Notes: generated from the sequence alone by a model not told the origin. A stretch of 64,000 bases of DNA from Deuterostichococcus epilithicus (GCA_033439295.1 JAVTLE010000007.1:1-64000); one strand, 5' to 3'. Counted from the stretch's first letter, positions 46,999 to 58,443 are shown. Made by a program: numbers and translations.

Positions 46999-49501
46999 CT
47001 AACCTATCCTTTCCTGTGCCTCGTGCTGCAACACTGTCTGCCGGTGCGCTTCCTGCCAGAACACAAAGTTTGTGATCTCGATTAGCCAACCCTCCCGCAT
47101 GACCTCCCTGTCTGGCTGCTCCAGCGCCTCGAGCTTCTGTGCATGACAGAAGAAGTTTTCGGGCAATTTAACAATGTCCTATCACAAAGAGCTGCATGAT
47201 CAGCTGGTGCACGGCAATGGAAAGCGCAAACGCGTGGTCATCTTGAATACAGTCGGCATGCAATCCCACCTGGAAGAGGGTGAGGAACATCCCCGGCGCC
47301 GCAAAGGGGTTCGACTCAGTAGACTCGGTGGTGTTGGGCTCCATCAGGCGCTGCTGGATCTGCACACATTGAATAGTATCTGGACGATCGAGGACTCCGT
47401 GAAACTTTTCTCGGTGGACCACTGAAGCTGCACACAACTGTGACAAGCAAGACGGACGCCATGATGCACACTGTAGGCACCGACCTGTGAGGTAGGCAAG
47501 GCCAATCGGTCCAGGCTTAACTTCGGTGTCCGGCGCAGCCCACCGTCGCTGTCGAGTGCAGAACGCATCGAACGCTGCTGCGGCCGCCAGTCTGATTGCA
47601 ACGCTGCCACATGGGAACCCTCAGCCCTTGCGATACGCCTCACCTGCAAGTGTTCAACCACCAGCTGGACACCTGAAACAGTCTGGCAGTATGCTTCTTC
47701 AACCAGGCATTACTTTGCACTTCCCGAAAACATCTTGGAGGAGTCTAGCATGGTGAGGTGCATGAAGGGTGTCTAGCACTGCGCTGCCACCGCATAGGCT
47801 GTGATAAAACGCACCCACCTTCCACGAGTGCCTTGAAGTCCTCGCGGCGCGCCTCCATCACGTCCACTGGGTCCATGTCACGCTGCCGGACGCTTCTTGC
47901 AGGAGGTCAGGGAATTATATATCTGCCGCCTCTACACAGGCCCTCTGCAGCATTTTCACGGCGCAACGTCCTCGCATCTGTGCACGAAGACCAAGAGCGG
48001 CATGCAAAAATGCTGGATTGGATGGAAGTGGGACTGGGACTCGACTCGGTACCTTGCCACTTTGGAAGCAGGTTTGCTCCTTGATGCATTTCATTAGCAG
48101 CGGCGGGCCTTTGGCATCCGACAGCCTGTACATGTTCACCAGCTTTGGCGGGGGTTACTGAGCATGCGCAAGGTGACGCACGAAGAAGACAACCACAACC
48201 CATGTCAGCTGCACCTGCATGATGTCAGCCCGCCCGACCGGGTCCATATGGTCAAATCCAGTAGCGTCCAGTGCACTCAGGCAGGGGCCGTAGGTCAGCA
48301 CTGTCACCTGCAACACATCAGCATCACTCGCAATGCTCGCTTGTCAAATCCTTTGCGTGCATCAACAGCAACGTGCTTGCCGCGCATGGGGACATGCATG
48401 CACCCACCAGGATGGCCGTCTCCGCGTGCACACTGCACAAGCTGTAGCAGTGCTCGAGACCCCCAAGAACGCCGCATCAAAGTCGTCGTCTTCCGGGGTC
48501 CAGCTGTGGAGCGTATGGGCGGTCACAAGGCGTGTCACGGGCTTGTCCGCAAACAGTTTCTGCGCAAATCAAAAGGCTGCAGTTACGACAGGAGGATGTG
48601 CAAGCATGTCTGGCATGCATCACTCACTGCGCCACTTGCAAAGCCCCAGATTATAAAACAACTGCGCATTGCGCGATGCCTCTTTTGAGGCGATGGGCAC
48701 CAGTGCAGGCACCCTAGTGTAGCATTTTACGGTGAGAACGATCCAGCATCTCACAGTTGATACCTGTTATGTCAACACAGCAATGCTCACCAGTAACATT
48801 GCCGGTGATGAGGCCTCCCCTGCGGCCGCAGCGCCGCCCTGCGCAACCGTCATGCTGGACGTTGTGCTTGCGCTGAGATGGCAGGACCGAATGGCTGCGG
48901 TGAATTGTGAGTTCATCCGCGCCTCCTGCGCGATTCGTGGAAGAGATAAAGGTTGGCAGAGGTTTTGAAGGTCGCCATTGTGTATCGCGTGTGCAGGCTG
49001 ACTCATTGGAGGTCTCGAAGCAGGGCGTGATAAAGAAAGCAACCGCACCTTCTCCTGGTTGAACTCCCCCATCTCCCTCAGGCATTCCAGCTGAACCTGC
49101 ATATCGCCTTGCGCGCTGGCCGCTTGTACCAACCTCCGATACAGCGCTAACTGATCAGCCTCCTCCGCAACTGACGGCCGTGAAGCTGTGTCCGGAGCGT
49201 GTGCGGCTGTAGCGCCCGGAGCAGCTGGAGGAGAGCCGTCGAGTCGCAGCTGGCGGTCAGGCGGGCTGCCAGGGCTGCCAGCTGTTGCCTGCCGGAGAGC
49301 AGACCTCAACTTCTGGCCCCGTGGCGTGTCCGGGGTAGGGCTGGCGTTTGGCTGCGTCTCATCTGGATCTTGAGGCTCTGTGGGACCCCAAACCCGCTGG
49401 TCTTGCCGTTTGGGAGCAGCGCCCGACCCGCCAGCTGCTCGATATTGCGACTGCCCACGCGTTTTTCCGGCTTCTGCGCGTGTTGCTGCTGATCGCGGCA
49501 T
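46999..49501 (-). CDS. Unknown host-like protein, many very short introns
   Basis: Minus-strand exons that chain in phase: 49049-49501, 48791-48925, 48461-48559, 48215-48307, 48053-48142, 47819-47882, 47704-47778, 47644-47672, 47485-47577, 47386-47427, 47270-47359, 46999-47178, about 480 residues. The N-terminal third is Pro/Ser/Ala-rich and disordered, then a helix LYRRLVQAASAQGDMQVQLE. Later exons are well conserved in look: KLFADKPVTRLVTAHTLHSW, MDPVDVMEARREDFKALVE, NPFAAPGMFLTLFQ, and the last LPENFFCHAQKLEALEQPD to the stop. It seems mostly helical and soluble; I recognise no family. Introns are 26, 31, 40, 57 and 66 bases in the 3' half, unusually short. The true start may be upstream. 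It diverges from the transposase-like gene at 49964. Confidence 0.55.
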
Positions 49502-49963
49502 CGCGCTTGGTCTGCTTGGTCTGTCACGAGATCAGACGCTTTTCGAGCTCCGCAAGCCGCTTGCGCTGATCAGAGGGCAATCGGAGTGATGGCAACCGCT
49601 AGTTAGCTGGCTGTGCGTTTGAACGCTGTAATGTCGAGTCCCGCGGGAACCAAACTTCTGGAATCCTCGTTGTCGGTGCGGAAAATACATTTGACGGAGG
49701 TTTAAGCGCTGCTCACAAAGGCAGGTACTACAGGGGCCTCCTGTCTTGCAACATCGCCCTGTGCACCAGCATTGCGCACATATATACGTGTTCAATTCCT
49801 CGGGCATGCCTGACCACCATTGCCTCTTTTGTGGTGAACGAGTTACCAACGGCAGGGCGCTCGGCCACCACGGAGCGCATTGTGCCATTGTTCACCTTCT
49901 GGCCCACCACGCTCCTCGTCGTCTATTTGTCTGACTCTGAGACGAGTTTTCTCCGGGTGTAGG
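49502..49963. other. Divergent intergenic stretch
   Basis: Between two divergently read genes. A minus-strand patch near 49.56 kb (LPSDQRKRLAELEKRLIS) could be an upstream exon of the minus-strand gene. Not resolved. Confidence 0.35.
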
Positions 49964-52083
49964 ATGCAGGAGATGCCGCGGGCGGAAGGGTTTGACAACC
50001 CTGCTGTGTCCCGTGGTCGATCTGTCGTCAGCAAATCGTCGCAGAAACCCGGCGGCGACAGAGGCTGCCTGGCGTTCTCACAGGTGCCCATGGTGACCAT
50101 ACCCAGCCTGACTGACTTTGCCACCACATGGCTCGTAAGGCACGGTTTTGCGCTGAAGCCACATCAGCTGAGGTCAATCATGTGAACCTGTGTCTGGTCA
50201 TCATACATATAATTCTGGCACGCATTTTTTTGAAGGCAAAGGAGCACCGCGCAGCGATGCAATTGCTGCCGCATGCGATGTCCGGATTGCTGCCTAATTG
50301 TGCCGCCAATGTTGTGAGCACTCGCTTTTTCGTCAGGTATATAGGACCACAACTCGTGTATGACATGACACAAGCGTTGAAGGCCCCTGCAGAGGCACCG
50401 CAGCAGCCTGACATTGCATGGTGTGTCCGGTGTCGGCTGCTCTGTCGTCCTTGTCACTCGGCTGCAGACTGGTGCTATTGTACATGGTGATGACCGGTCG
50501 CCGGCGAAAGTGGCCCGGGTTCACTGTATCGCAACTCGAGCAGCTCCTGGATGTCATCGCGGCTGTGGCAGAGGCATTTGCAGAGTACAAGAAGCTGGCA
50601 CCAAGCGTCAACATCCGGACCATGAAGTGGCACCGGCTGTCAGAACTCTTTCGCAACATTCATCCCTTGGCGGCCTGCTGGAGATGACCACCGCCGACTT
50701 CGGGACCGCACACCGCGAGACCAAGGAAGCATACGGGTGAACTCACAGTCTGCTGGACAAGTGTTGTGTATAGGAGATGTGCACACTTCGCCTCCGCATC
50801 GTTGAATGATCGGATGGTCACCATGTGTATGTGGCGGTTCATCGACTATGCTAAAACTGACGCATGTCCTTATGCAGGCGCACCAGCAGGCGCAACACCA
50901 CGGACGCGTTCCTGCGCGTTATTGCGGCACAGCATGCCAAGCAGCAGGTGCGGATGCTGACATGCTCACCATGGCATGTAGCCACCTGCAATTGCCAGTG
51001 CTGATTCCTTGGGCTTGAGCGACTGGCCGCATTGTCCGACGGCCCCTGAAGCTGATAAAGACATGCTGTCTCTTGCACAGGTGATGCAGCAACTGGATGG
51101 CGTGCTTGGGGCAGGGCGCCAGCGCACTGTCCCGAGGCAGCACTATGCCACCGCCTTCAACCGGGCCGTCAGCGGCGTCTGCAGTACGCTCCAGCTGAAG
51201 GGCACCATCATCAGCATGCAGGTACGGGCATTGCTATATAGCTTGGCAGATCTGTCACGCAATGACGGCGGCTCTGTCACTGTTTGCTTTGCTGGCAGTT
51301 GCCATGACCCAATGCAAAAACTGCTCACAACAAGCGTCGACATGTCTGGCAGTGGCCACAACCCAATGCAAAACCTGCTCACAACATGCGTCAACATGTC
51401 ACGTGCTCTTTCATGTGGCAGTTATTAAGCGAGACGAAGCAATCGAGCAGCGGAGGCAGCGGAGTCAGGGCAGAAGCAGCAGAAGGGGCGGCATTTGTGA
51501 CAGCGGCGGCAGTGGGAGCCCCATCTGAGCGAGTCCAACAGGCCAGCATGCTTGCAGCTGGACAGCGGCCCTGCTTGTTGCAGCTGCCATGGCTCCTGGC
51601 TGCATATGCCCGCGGCAAAGGGGTGGCAATGCCGGCGGTGGCAGAGCTGGTGCCAGGCGGAGTGATTGCAACCTCACAAGATTGGCTGCCGGCGGGGACG
51701 GCAATCTTTCAGTTGTCAGGGCGGTGCCAGAATTTAATGGGCAGCCTGGCTCGACAGCTTGGCGGTGCGCTACACCGTGGGCGGCAGCGACGTGGCGGAG
51801 ATCGGTTATGGCCAAGCACATGCCTTCCTGCGTGCAGTTGGGGTCGGAGGAGTGCTCCCTGGTGCTTCGGCGTTGGTATGAGCAAGATTCGCCGCTGGCT
51901 GGTGATGTGATAGCAGAGGAAACTCAGGCCATCACGCTGAGGTGGGAGCAGCAGCGAGGGGCACCAGTCGGAGAGCCATTCTGGGAGCTTGCAGATCTGG
52001 GCAGCGTTTTTCCTAGAGAGTTCGGTGTGGCGAAACCTATTGCGGGGGAGGTCCATTTCCATGTCAGCCCATTTCAGTGGTGA
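49964..52083 (+). pseudogene. DNA-transposon transposase remnant (CACTA/Plavaka-like)
   Basis: Plus-strand coding patches: 49964-50083 (MQEMPRAEGFDNPAVSRGR..), about 50480-50672 (WPGFTVSQLEQLLDVIAAVA...NIRTMKWHRLSELFRNI), 50671-50739 (LLEMTTADFGTAHRETKEAY), about 50878-50958 (RTSRRNTTDAFLRVIAAQHA), about 51081-51221, 51751-51837 (VAEIGYGQAHAFLRA) and 51839-52083 (..SLVLRRWYEQD..PFQW, stop). The run from K(F/W)H via a T-E/D-E position to an Arg-Arg-Asn segment and the late EIGYGQ motif recall the C-terminal half of Plavaka/CACTA-type transposases. One frameshift lies near 50671, and the catalytic N-terminal part was not found. It could instead be a domesticated gene. Identification is by motif memory only. 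Confidence 0.45.
51295..51402. repeat. 54-bp degenerate tandem repeat
   Basis: Two adjacent units, each with CCCAATGCAAAA, CTGCTCACAACA and CAACATGTC-like words, about 85% alike. They lie in a probable intron of the transposase-like region. Confidence 0.85.
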
Positions 52084-52299
52084 CGGACTTATTGTTTCCG
52101 CTCATGCTGAAGGTTTGGTTTGAAAGTGCCATGACGCGACACTGCATCATTTTTTTGAGCCACATGGATTCGAGCCACAGCCTCAAGTAGGTGCCATGCT
52201 CAAGTGCCGGTCCCAACACAGAGTGACTTAGGAAGTGGGATTGTCGCAGAGCCTTCGTCGGTGCAAAACAGGCAGCCATGCGCGGCAGCGCACACCCCA

Positions 52300-53280
52300 A
52301 AGCTACCAGGAGGTAGCTCGAGTGCAAATGCTGTCACGAGCAGGATTCGGCACGCTGAGGGGGCTGAAAGTGATCAGGGGTTTGAGTTCGTTTAAGCTCC
52401 GACAAACACTGGAGCCGCGGCCTTGGGACAAAAGTATCGGAGCGCTAAATGGAATTACACTCGGGCGAAGGAAGCCTTGAAACAGCAGATCGTTTGACTG
52501 CCTCTTCAACTTGGCCAACTCACTTGGAAAGGCAGTAGGCCGGTTTGCAAGGCGGTATAGCTCCAGGCTCTAGAGGTATCTTGTGACCAATGCTTCTCTT
52601 ACATAGGCGGTGTGCTTGTTGCACTAGATACGGAAATACGTTTGCAATTTCCTCCATTAAAATCCTTCGATCGATCTTCCCTTGTAGTGGAGCTCGGGTA
52701 AATATAAAATCCATCTTCGGTGCTCCTTTCTAAAAGGAAAAATTGTATTTGAAAACCATCCCATGCAAATATATCAGGCCAAATGGCGACTCGTGTGCTT
52801 CTTGGATATGTTCAACAAATAGGCTTCACACTAACGGGCTTCTTTCGTCAATTGTGGGGATGTATTGCTTGAGTCAAGGCATGCCTATAATCATATCATG
52901 CTTGCTATCAGCGGGCATCTGCTACCGTATCAAGAACTGTTGGTTGTGTTGAAGTAGGGGTACTTCGACAGGTTGCAGCTGATATCAGCAAATTTGGAGA
53001 AGGATAATTGCATTGAGGCATAGGCGTATGCATCGCATGTCCTCAAAATTCTATCTGCCAGTGCGACGGTTCTAGTTCGTCAGCATTTGCGTCCGAGCTT
53101 ATTTGCTTGCCATATCCGGTCGCAAAGTTGCCGGATGCTCCGCTATCGATCAAAGCTGTGATATCACGTCCAAAAGGAAAGATTCTGCACTTAATCGAGC
53201 AGCTAGCATAATAAGTCGGGATCTGCCAGACCAGTTCAGGAAGGTTCATCGCCTCTACCAATCGTCGGCTCATTTGTGCA
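52300..53280 (-). mobile_element. Ty3/gypsy fossil: protease to RT start
   Basis: On the minus strand a retropepsin motif (ALIDSGASGNFAT, near 53.1 kb) is followed near 52.55 kb by the start of gypsy reverse transcriptase (HKIPLEPGAIPPCKPAYCLS) and then LKRQSNDLLFQGFLRPSVIPF. The rest of RT, RNase H and integrase is absent here. Heavily broken and old. Confidence 0.75.
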
Positions 53281-53874
53281 AGCCCTAACGTCAGTAGCCG
53301 ACGTCGTTACCTAGTTTTGACCGTGGGGCTGCCGAAAACAAAATATCTTATGGTTATTCGGAGAGGAAGGGTTGGGTTGCCAATCATGCCAATCAGACAT
53401 GTGTTCGAAGAACCCTAGGAACCGCTCAAACTAGAGCTAAACCCTTAAACCACGTAAGTGCTTTGCTCGGGACGGAGCATAAACCCTTCATGGAATCTAG
53501 GTTCTGCTTGGCCCGCGCAGATATTGTCTGCTCCGGAACGAGCTGCAGCTTCCGGGATCACAATCAGCCTCCTTAGCGCGTGACAGATCCCGTCTTCAGA
53601 TGACATAGATGCGTGCCGACAGCCTGCATGTTAGTTGCGGGCAGGGCTGGGTGTTGTGGCCTGTCGTGCGATATTTTCCCTCAACTTCCAGGGTTTTGAT
53701 ATAGTGTGGTGCAAGATTATTCGCCCCTGTCCGACAGCTCTCTAACAGCGAAATTCGCTGTTGCTTGGGTGCCGTGGCCTTGCGCCTGAGCGGGCAGCAC
53801 GTGCTTTGAAACACTTTGACCGAGCTCCCGTAAAAGGGGCACTGCAATAGGCGGCCCATTGAGCGAGGACTACG
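53281..53874. other. Stretch between gypsy fossil and copia element
   Basis: No gene seen. Probably further gypsy sequence beyond recognition. It ends with CTACG, the left target duplication of the copia element. Confidence 0.5.
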
Positions 53875-54127
53875 TGTTGAATGTTCTGTGGACTAGACGG
53901 AGATAGTCGCACAGAGTTCGGTGTGAGGAGACGGAAGGCTTACAGTTATGAGCACGCTGAGTGCTCTTATACTATCAAAACGTAAGGTTCTCGCGTTTAG
54001 CCCATCGAAGCTGCTAGAGCTGCTGCACTAGCTTCACGTCAGGTGCAGCTCAATCAACACGTGCTGAACATAACGAGCTGTGCCATTAGGTACTAACAAT
54101 ACCGACCTTAATGCACTAATCTCAACA
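53875..54127 (-). repeat. LTR-A, 3' LTR of copy 2
   Basis: 253 bp; no difference from 58456-58708 was noticed. The internal side carries the purine run read as GCGTGGGAG on the minus strand. Confidence 0.97.
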
Positions 54128-54258
54128 CTCCCACGCGGAACTGTTCAGTACCAATGCTCCATATCATGCGAGGTGCTCAGGCTTTCCTGGCTAAAGTAAC
54201 GAGATCATTTCAACCCAGACATGGATGCTGGCGCTCCTTGTTTTGTGGTTTTGCTTTA

Positions 54259-57200
54259 TCAGCCCATGCCGATGCCACTGCAGCATACATCCAGCTTGCC
54301 CTTGGGCACGGGCTTCGTCAGCATGTCGGCCAGCATCTTCTCGGTTTTCACGTATTTGAATTTGACGTCTTGGCGGGCTACACGCTCCCTTGCGAAGTGG
54401 TAGATGACGTCGATATGCTTTGTGCGTGAGGACGCCACCGGGTTCTTGAGCATCTTGATTGCACTCTGGTTGTCAGCGAGGATGGTGATCGTCTGTTGGC
54501 CCATTCCGAAGTCGACGAGCAGTTGTCGTAGATTGATCGCTTCCTTGACGCTCATGCCGGCTGCCATGTACTCGGCTTCAGCGGTGGATGTAGCGACTGT
54601 GCTCTGCCGCTTGCTGAGCCAGCTAACAGCCCCGCCATAGAGCATGAAGACGAAGCCGGACGTCGAGCGGCGGCTGTCCAGGTCTCCAGCGTAGTCAGCA
54701 TCAGTATAGCCAATGATGGGAGGAGGGCGCTCGCTCCCTTTGTAGTCGTTGAAGGTGAGGCCCTTGGTCTTAGTGTTCGCGATGTAGCGCAGAACGCCCT
54801 TGGCTACGTGCCAGTGCGCTGAGGTGGGCTTGGCCATGTACCTTGACAAGGCGCCAGCAGCGTGCGCCAGGTCTGGCCGCGTGCACGTGCTGAGGTAGAG
54901 GATACTACCCACCAAGTGGGTGTAGTGCCCTGCCATGTCGGTGGTGAGGGGCTCGCCGCCGTCGGCACTCAGCAGCGCGCCGGGAGTGATGGGCGCGGTG
55001 CGTGTCTTGCCGTCAGCCAGGCCGTAGTGTTGCACCAATGTGTCAGCCAGCCTTTCTTGGCTTAGCTTGATGGTGCGGTTGCCGCGGTTGCGGTCGATCT
55101 TCATGTTGAGGAAGATCCTTGCATCGCCCAAGTCGTGCGCTTCAAAGGCGTCGGTGATGACAGCTTTGGCGCGCGTGATGCATTCCATGGTAGGCGCCGC
55201 CACCAGCATGTCATCCACGTAGACGAGGATGTATGTTGTGTCGCCATCTTTATTGGTGGAGGTGTAGAGGCTCGGGTCCGCGGATGCAGCCACGAAGCCA
55301 GCCGCTACGAGCGACTCCCGCAGGCAGAGATGCCAGGCACGTGGGGCTTGGCGCAGGCCATACAGTGCCTTGTTGAGGCGGCACACCGTGTTGGCTTCGC
55401 CGTTGCCGTATCCCGGGGGTTGGTTGATGTACACTTCCTCCTCAATCTCGCCATTGAGGAAGGCGGTCTTGATGTCAAGTTGGTGGAGCTCCAGGTCCTT
55501 GACGGCAGTCAGAGCCAGAAGGGCGCGCAGGGTGGTGTGCTTGCTCACTGGGGCGAAAACTTCTTCGAAGTCGATGCCCTCGCGCTGGCGGAAACCCTTC
55601 GCCACGAGCCGTGCCTTGTAGCGCACGATGGAGCCATCGGCGTTGCGCTTGATTTTGTAGACCCATTTTACTGGGATCGGCCGCGTGCCAGGTGGCAGCT
55701 GGGTGTACTCCCACGTATCGTGTGACGAGAGGGAGGCCAGCTCATCTTGCATTGCCGCACGCCATGCGTCAGCTTGTGGGGAAGCGACGGCTTCTTCGTA
55801 GGTGAGTGGCTCAATGGGCTCCGCGGCTGCGGTGTAGCCTTGAGCCTCGAGTGCCCGACGCGTGGGCTGCCATGCACGCCTTGTGCGGCGAGTATGCGCG
55901 ACGTTGGTGTCCATGGGTTCCATAGTGTCATTGTCGGCGTCGATGCTGTTGGCGTCGTCAGCGGCAGGGGCCTCCATGCCGGCAGGGTCGTCTGTGTCGG
56001 TGGTCTCGGCATCAGTCTCGTCGGCATCAGCGGGTGGCAGCTCATCTGCTGGGTAGGTGGCAGGCTTTGCTCCGCCTAGCTTGCCGCCAGTCTCATCGAA
56101 GATGACATCATTCGAGATGACAATCTCGCCCGAACTGAGGAGGATGCGGTAACCCTTGCTGTTGGGTTGGTAGCCGACGAAGCGTCCGCGGCGTGTGTGA
56201 CTGTCCAGCTTTCGCCTCAGTGGCAATGGCACCAGAGCGTACGCAGTGGCGCCAAACACCCGCATGTGGCCCACGTTGGGCTTCTTGCCGTAGAACAACT
56301 CCCACGGAGTCCGCTGCCCACTGACCGTGGGGGAGCGGTTGCGGATGTAGTTGGCAGTCAGGACAGCCTCAGCCCATGTGTTGGCTGGCATGCCAGTGTC
56401 GGACAGCATCGCCCGGGCTCGATCCATGATGGTCCGATTGAGCCGCTCAGCTGCGCCATTTTGCTCAGGGGTGTAGGTCATCGTGGTTTGATGCACGATG
56501 CCCGTGCTTTTGAGGAAGGCGCCGAGGTCCTTGTTGATGTACTCGGTCCCATTGCCGGTGCGGATGGCGCGCAGCCGGAGACCGGTCTGTGTCTCCAGCT
56601 CGTTGATCACAGCGATCGTGGTGGCCGTGGTTTCGCTCTTCGCCTTGATGGGCTTGACGACTGACAGCTTGGAGTAGTCGTCCAGATAGGTGGCGACGTA
56701 CACCGTTCCGCCCAGAGATGGAACTTGCATCGGCCCTTGCAAGTCCAGGTGCAGCAGCTGTAGTAGAGCATCGCTCACACTCGATGACGACGAGTGTGGG
56801 GAGCGCTGCTGCTTCGCCTCAATGCATGGCTCGCACGTTGGTGGTGCGGCATCCGTGAACTCCGCGGCGGTGGTCTTCATTCCGGTGACCATGTCCTTGG
56901 CTGCCAGCCGCCTGAGATTTTGGTAGCCGAGGTGACCGTAGCGACGGTGCCACAGTTCGGGCGTTTCCGTGATGGCGACTTGGGCAGTGGGTGCCTTGCG
57001 CGCCTTGCGCGCTGTCCTGGGCGCCGCCGTGGATGCCGCAGTGGTTGCCGCTGTGGATGCCGCTGTGGGTGCCGCTGTGGGTGCCGCTTCAAGCTCTTTG
57101 GGTCTCATGCCGAGGAAGGTTTGTGGCTGGTTCACTGGGTCGCCGATGCAGCCCAGCTCGTACACACTGCTGCCCTTGCACGTCGCGATTGCAATGGTGT

Positions 57201-58356
57201 TGTCGCCACTTTCGATGACAGCACCTTGGGGGCTGAAGCTCACATTGACGCCAGCAGCGGTTGCTCGCTTAACAGATAGAAGATTCGCCGCTGCGCTCTC
57301 GACGTAGAGGACGTTCTTGAGGGTGATCGCCTTGAAGCGATGGTAGCTTGTGGGCAGATACACTTCACCGATGGCGGTGACGGGAGCGCTGCCGCTGCCG
57401 AAGGTGATTGTCATCGGCTGCGGCGGCGGCCGTGGGTTCTGTAGGCACCCGTAGTCGTTCGTGATGTGGTCGGAGGCGCCGGAGTCGAGTATCCACTGGT
57501 TTCGCTTGGTAGTGGAGATAGCGGAGAAAGCCCAGTGGTCGGCGGTGGGCGCTGCGACAGCAGGCAGGGCCACTGTGCTGGTAGTCGGCGCGTTTCCGTT
57601 GCGCTCGTCTCGCTGGCGGCTGCGGCAGTCGCGCTTGAGATGGCCCTTCTTGTGGCAGTAGTGGCACTCGCGTGTCTCACGTGTGGAGGTCCTCGTGCCA
57701 GACGGCGCCTTCTGGGCTGCAGCTGAGCGCCCGCGGCCGTTGCTGAAGGCGCTGAAAGCCTTGCTAGCCTCGTACAGGGATGTCTGCTTGTGCTGCGCCT
57801 CGACGGTCAGCAGCTTGGAAAGGGCCGCTTCCAGCGTGACGTCATCGTCGGACGTCGTGAGGGTAGTCCTGATAACAGCGTAGTCCGGCGGCAGGCCGTT
57901 CAGGATGCTGAGCAGCACGTCCTGGTCAGTGACTGAGCTGCCGGCGGATTGCAGCTGGTTGGCGATGGCGCGCGCGCGCGCCACGTACGTTTCCATAATT
58001 TTGTCCGGCTGCATGTGCAGCGCGGCCATTTGCTGCTTGAGCAGGAGGGCTTGCGCCTTGCTGCTTGCCTGATAGATGGACTTCAGCTGCCGCCACGCCT
58101 CAGCTGCTGTCTCGCATCTTTCGATGATAGGCAGGTGGTTGTCCCCGACCCACATGGTTAGGTAGCTGAGCGCCGTATCCGATGATTCGGTCGTGGCTGC
58201 TCCAGGGGTGCTGATGGCAGTCCAGTGACCCTTGATGGTTAGCTGCGCCTTTGCGCGCAGGCTCCATGCGGCGTAGTTGTTCGTGCCTAGCCGCTCGAAC
58301 TTGTCGTTCGCTTTTGTCGTCATGACTGCTCGAGTCGATGTCCGTGTTTCTTGCAA
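54259..58356 (-). CDS. copia A gag-pol polyprotein
   Basis: One open frame of about 1365 codons; the in-frame ATG at 58323 (MTTKANDKFERLG) is the likelier start by comparison with family B. Order: Gag (about 15-215), CCHC knuckle near 230, aspartic protease DSGASDH near 295, Ala/Pro/Thr repeat spacer, integrase finger HRRYGHL...CEPC and core (about 470-700), reverse transcriptase with KWVYKIK, LDIKTAFLNG and YVDDM (about 870-1120), RNase H TDADYAGD to ADNQSAIK (about 1200-1330). Gag and Pol share one frame, as in plant and algal copia elements. It encodes the products needed for reverse transcription and integration of its own RNA. It differs from copy 1 at a small number of sites. Confidence 0.95.
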   Translation of the reverse strand: MQETRTSTRAVMTTKANDKFERLGTNNYAAWSLRAKAQLTIKGHWTAISTPGAATTESSDTALSYLTMWVGDNHLPIIERCETAAEAWRQLKSIYQASSKAQALLLKQQMAALHMQPDKIMETYVARARAIANQLQSAGSSVTDQDVLLSILNGLPPDYAVIRTTLTTSDDDVTLEAALSKLLTVEAQHKQTSLYEASKAFSAFSNGRGRSAAAQKAPSGTRTSTRETRECHYCHKKGHLKRDCRSRQRDERNGNAPTTSTVALPAVAAPTADHWAFSAISTTKRNQWILDSGASDHITNDYGCLQNPRPPPQPMTITFGSGSAPVTAIGEVYLPTSYHRFKAITLKNVLYVESAAANLLSVKRATAAGVNVSFSPQGAVIESGDNTIAIATCKGSSVYELGCIGDPVNQPQTFLGMRPKELEAAPTAAPTAASTAATTAASTAAPRTARKARKAPTAQVAITETPELWHRRYGHLGYQNLRRLAAKDMVTGMKTTAAEFTDAAPPTCEPCIEAKQQRSPHSSSSSVSDALLQLLHLDLQGPMQVPSLGGTVYVATYLDDYSKLSVVKPIKAKSETTATTIAVINELETQTGLRLRAIRTGNGTEYINKDLGAFLKSTGIVHQTTMTYTPEQNGAAERLNRTIMDRARAMLSDTGMPANTWAEAVLTANYIRNRSPTVSGQRTPWELFYGKKPNVGHMRVFGATAYALVPLPLRRKLDSHTRRGRFVGYQPNSKGYRILLSSGEIVISNDVIFDETGGKLGGAKPATYPADELPPADADETDAETTDTDDPAGMEAPAADDANSIDADNDTMEPMDTNVAHTRRTRRAWQPTRRALEAQGYTAAAEPIEPLTYEEAVASPQADAWRAAMQDELASLSSHDTWEYTQLPPGTRPIPVKWVYKIKRNADGSIVRYKARLVAKGFRQREGIDFEEVFAPVSKHTTLRALLALTAVKDLELHQLDIKTAFLNGEIEEEVYINQPPGYGNGEANTVCRLNKALYGLRQAPRAWHLCLRESLVAAGFVAASADPSLYTSTNKDGDTTYILVYVDDMLVAAPTMECITRAKAVITDAFEAHDLGDARIFLNMKIDRNRGNRTIKLSQERLADTLVQHYGLADGKTRTAPITPGALLSADGGEPLTTDMAGHYTHLVGSILYLSTCTRPDLAHAAGALSRYMAKPTSAHWHVAKGVLRYIANTKTKGLTFNDYKGSERPPPIIGYTDADYAGDLDSRRSTSGFVFMLYGGAVSWLSKRQSTVATSTAEAEYMAAGMSVKEAINLRQLLVDFGMGQQTITILADNQSAIKMLKNPVASSRTKHIDVIYHFARERVARQDVKFKYVKTEKMLADMLTKPVPKGKLDVCCSGIGMG

Positions 58357-58443
58357 GCTGTGCGAGCTTGGCCTTCACCAAGAAACTTCTCAAACGTACT
58401 GACGACGTTTGCTTTCACACGTTAAATGCGCGTTAGCGTGTGA

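Noticed and set aside
49964-50083. Stand-alone small gene MQEMPRAEGFDN..
   Set aside because: Ends at a good donor with no stop, so it is more likely an exon of the transposase-like gene.
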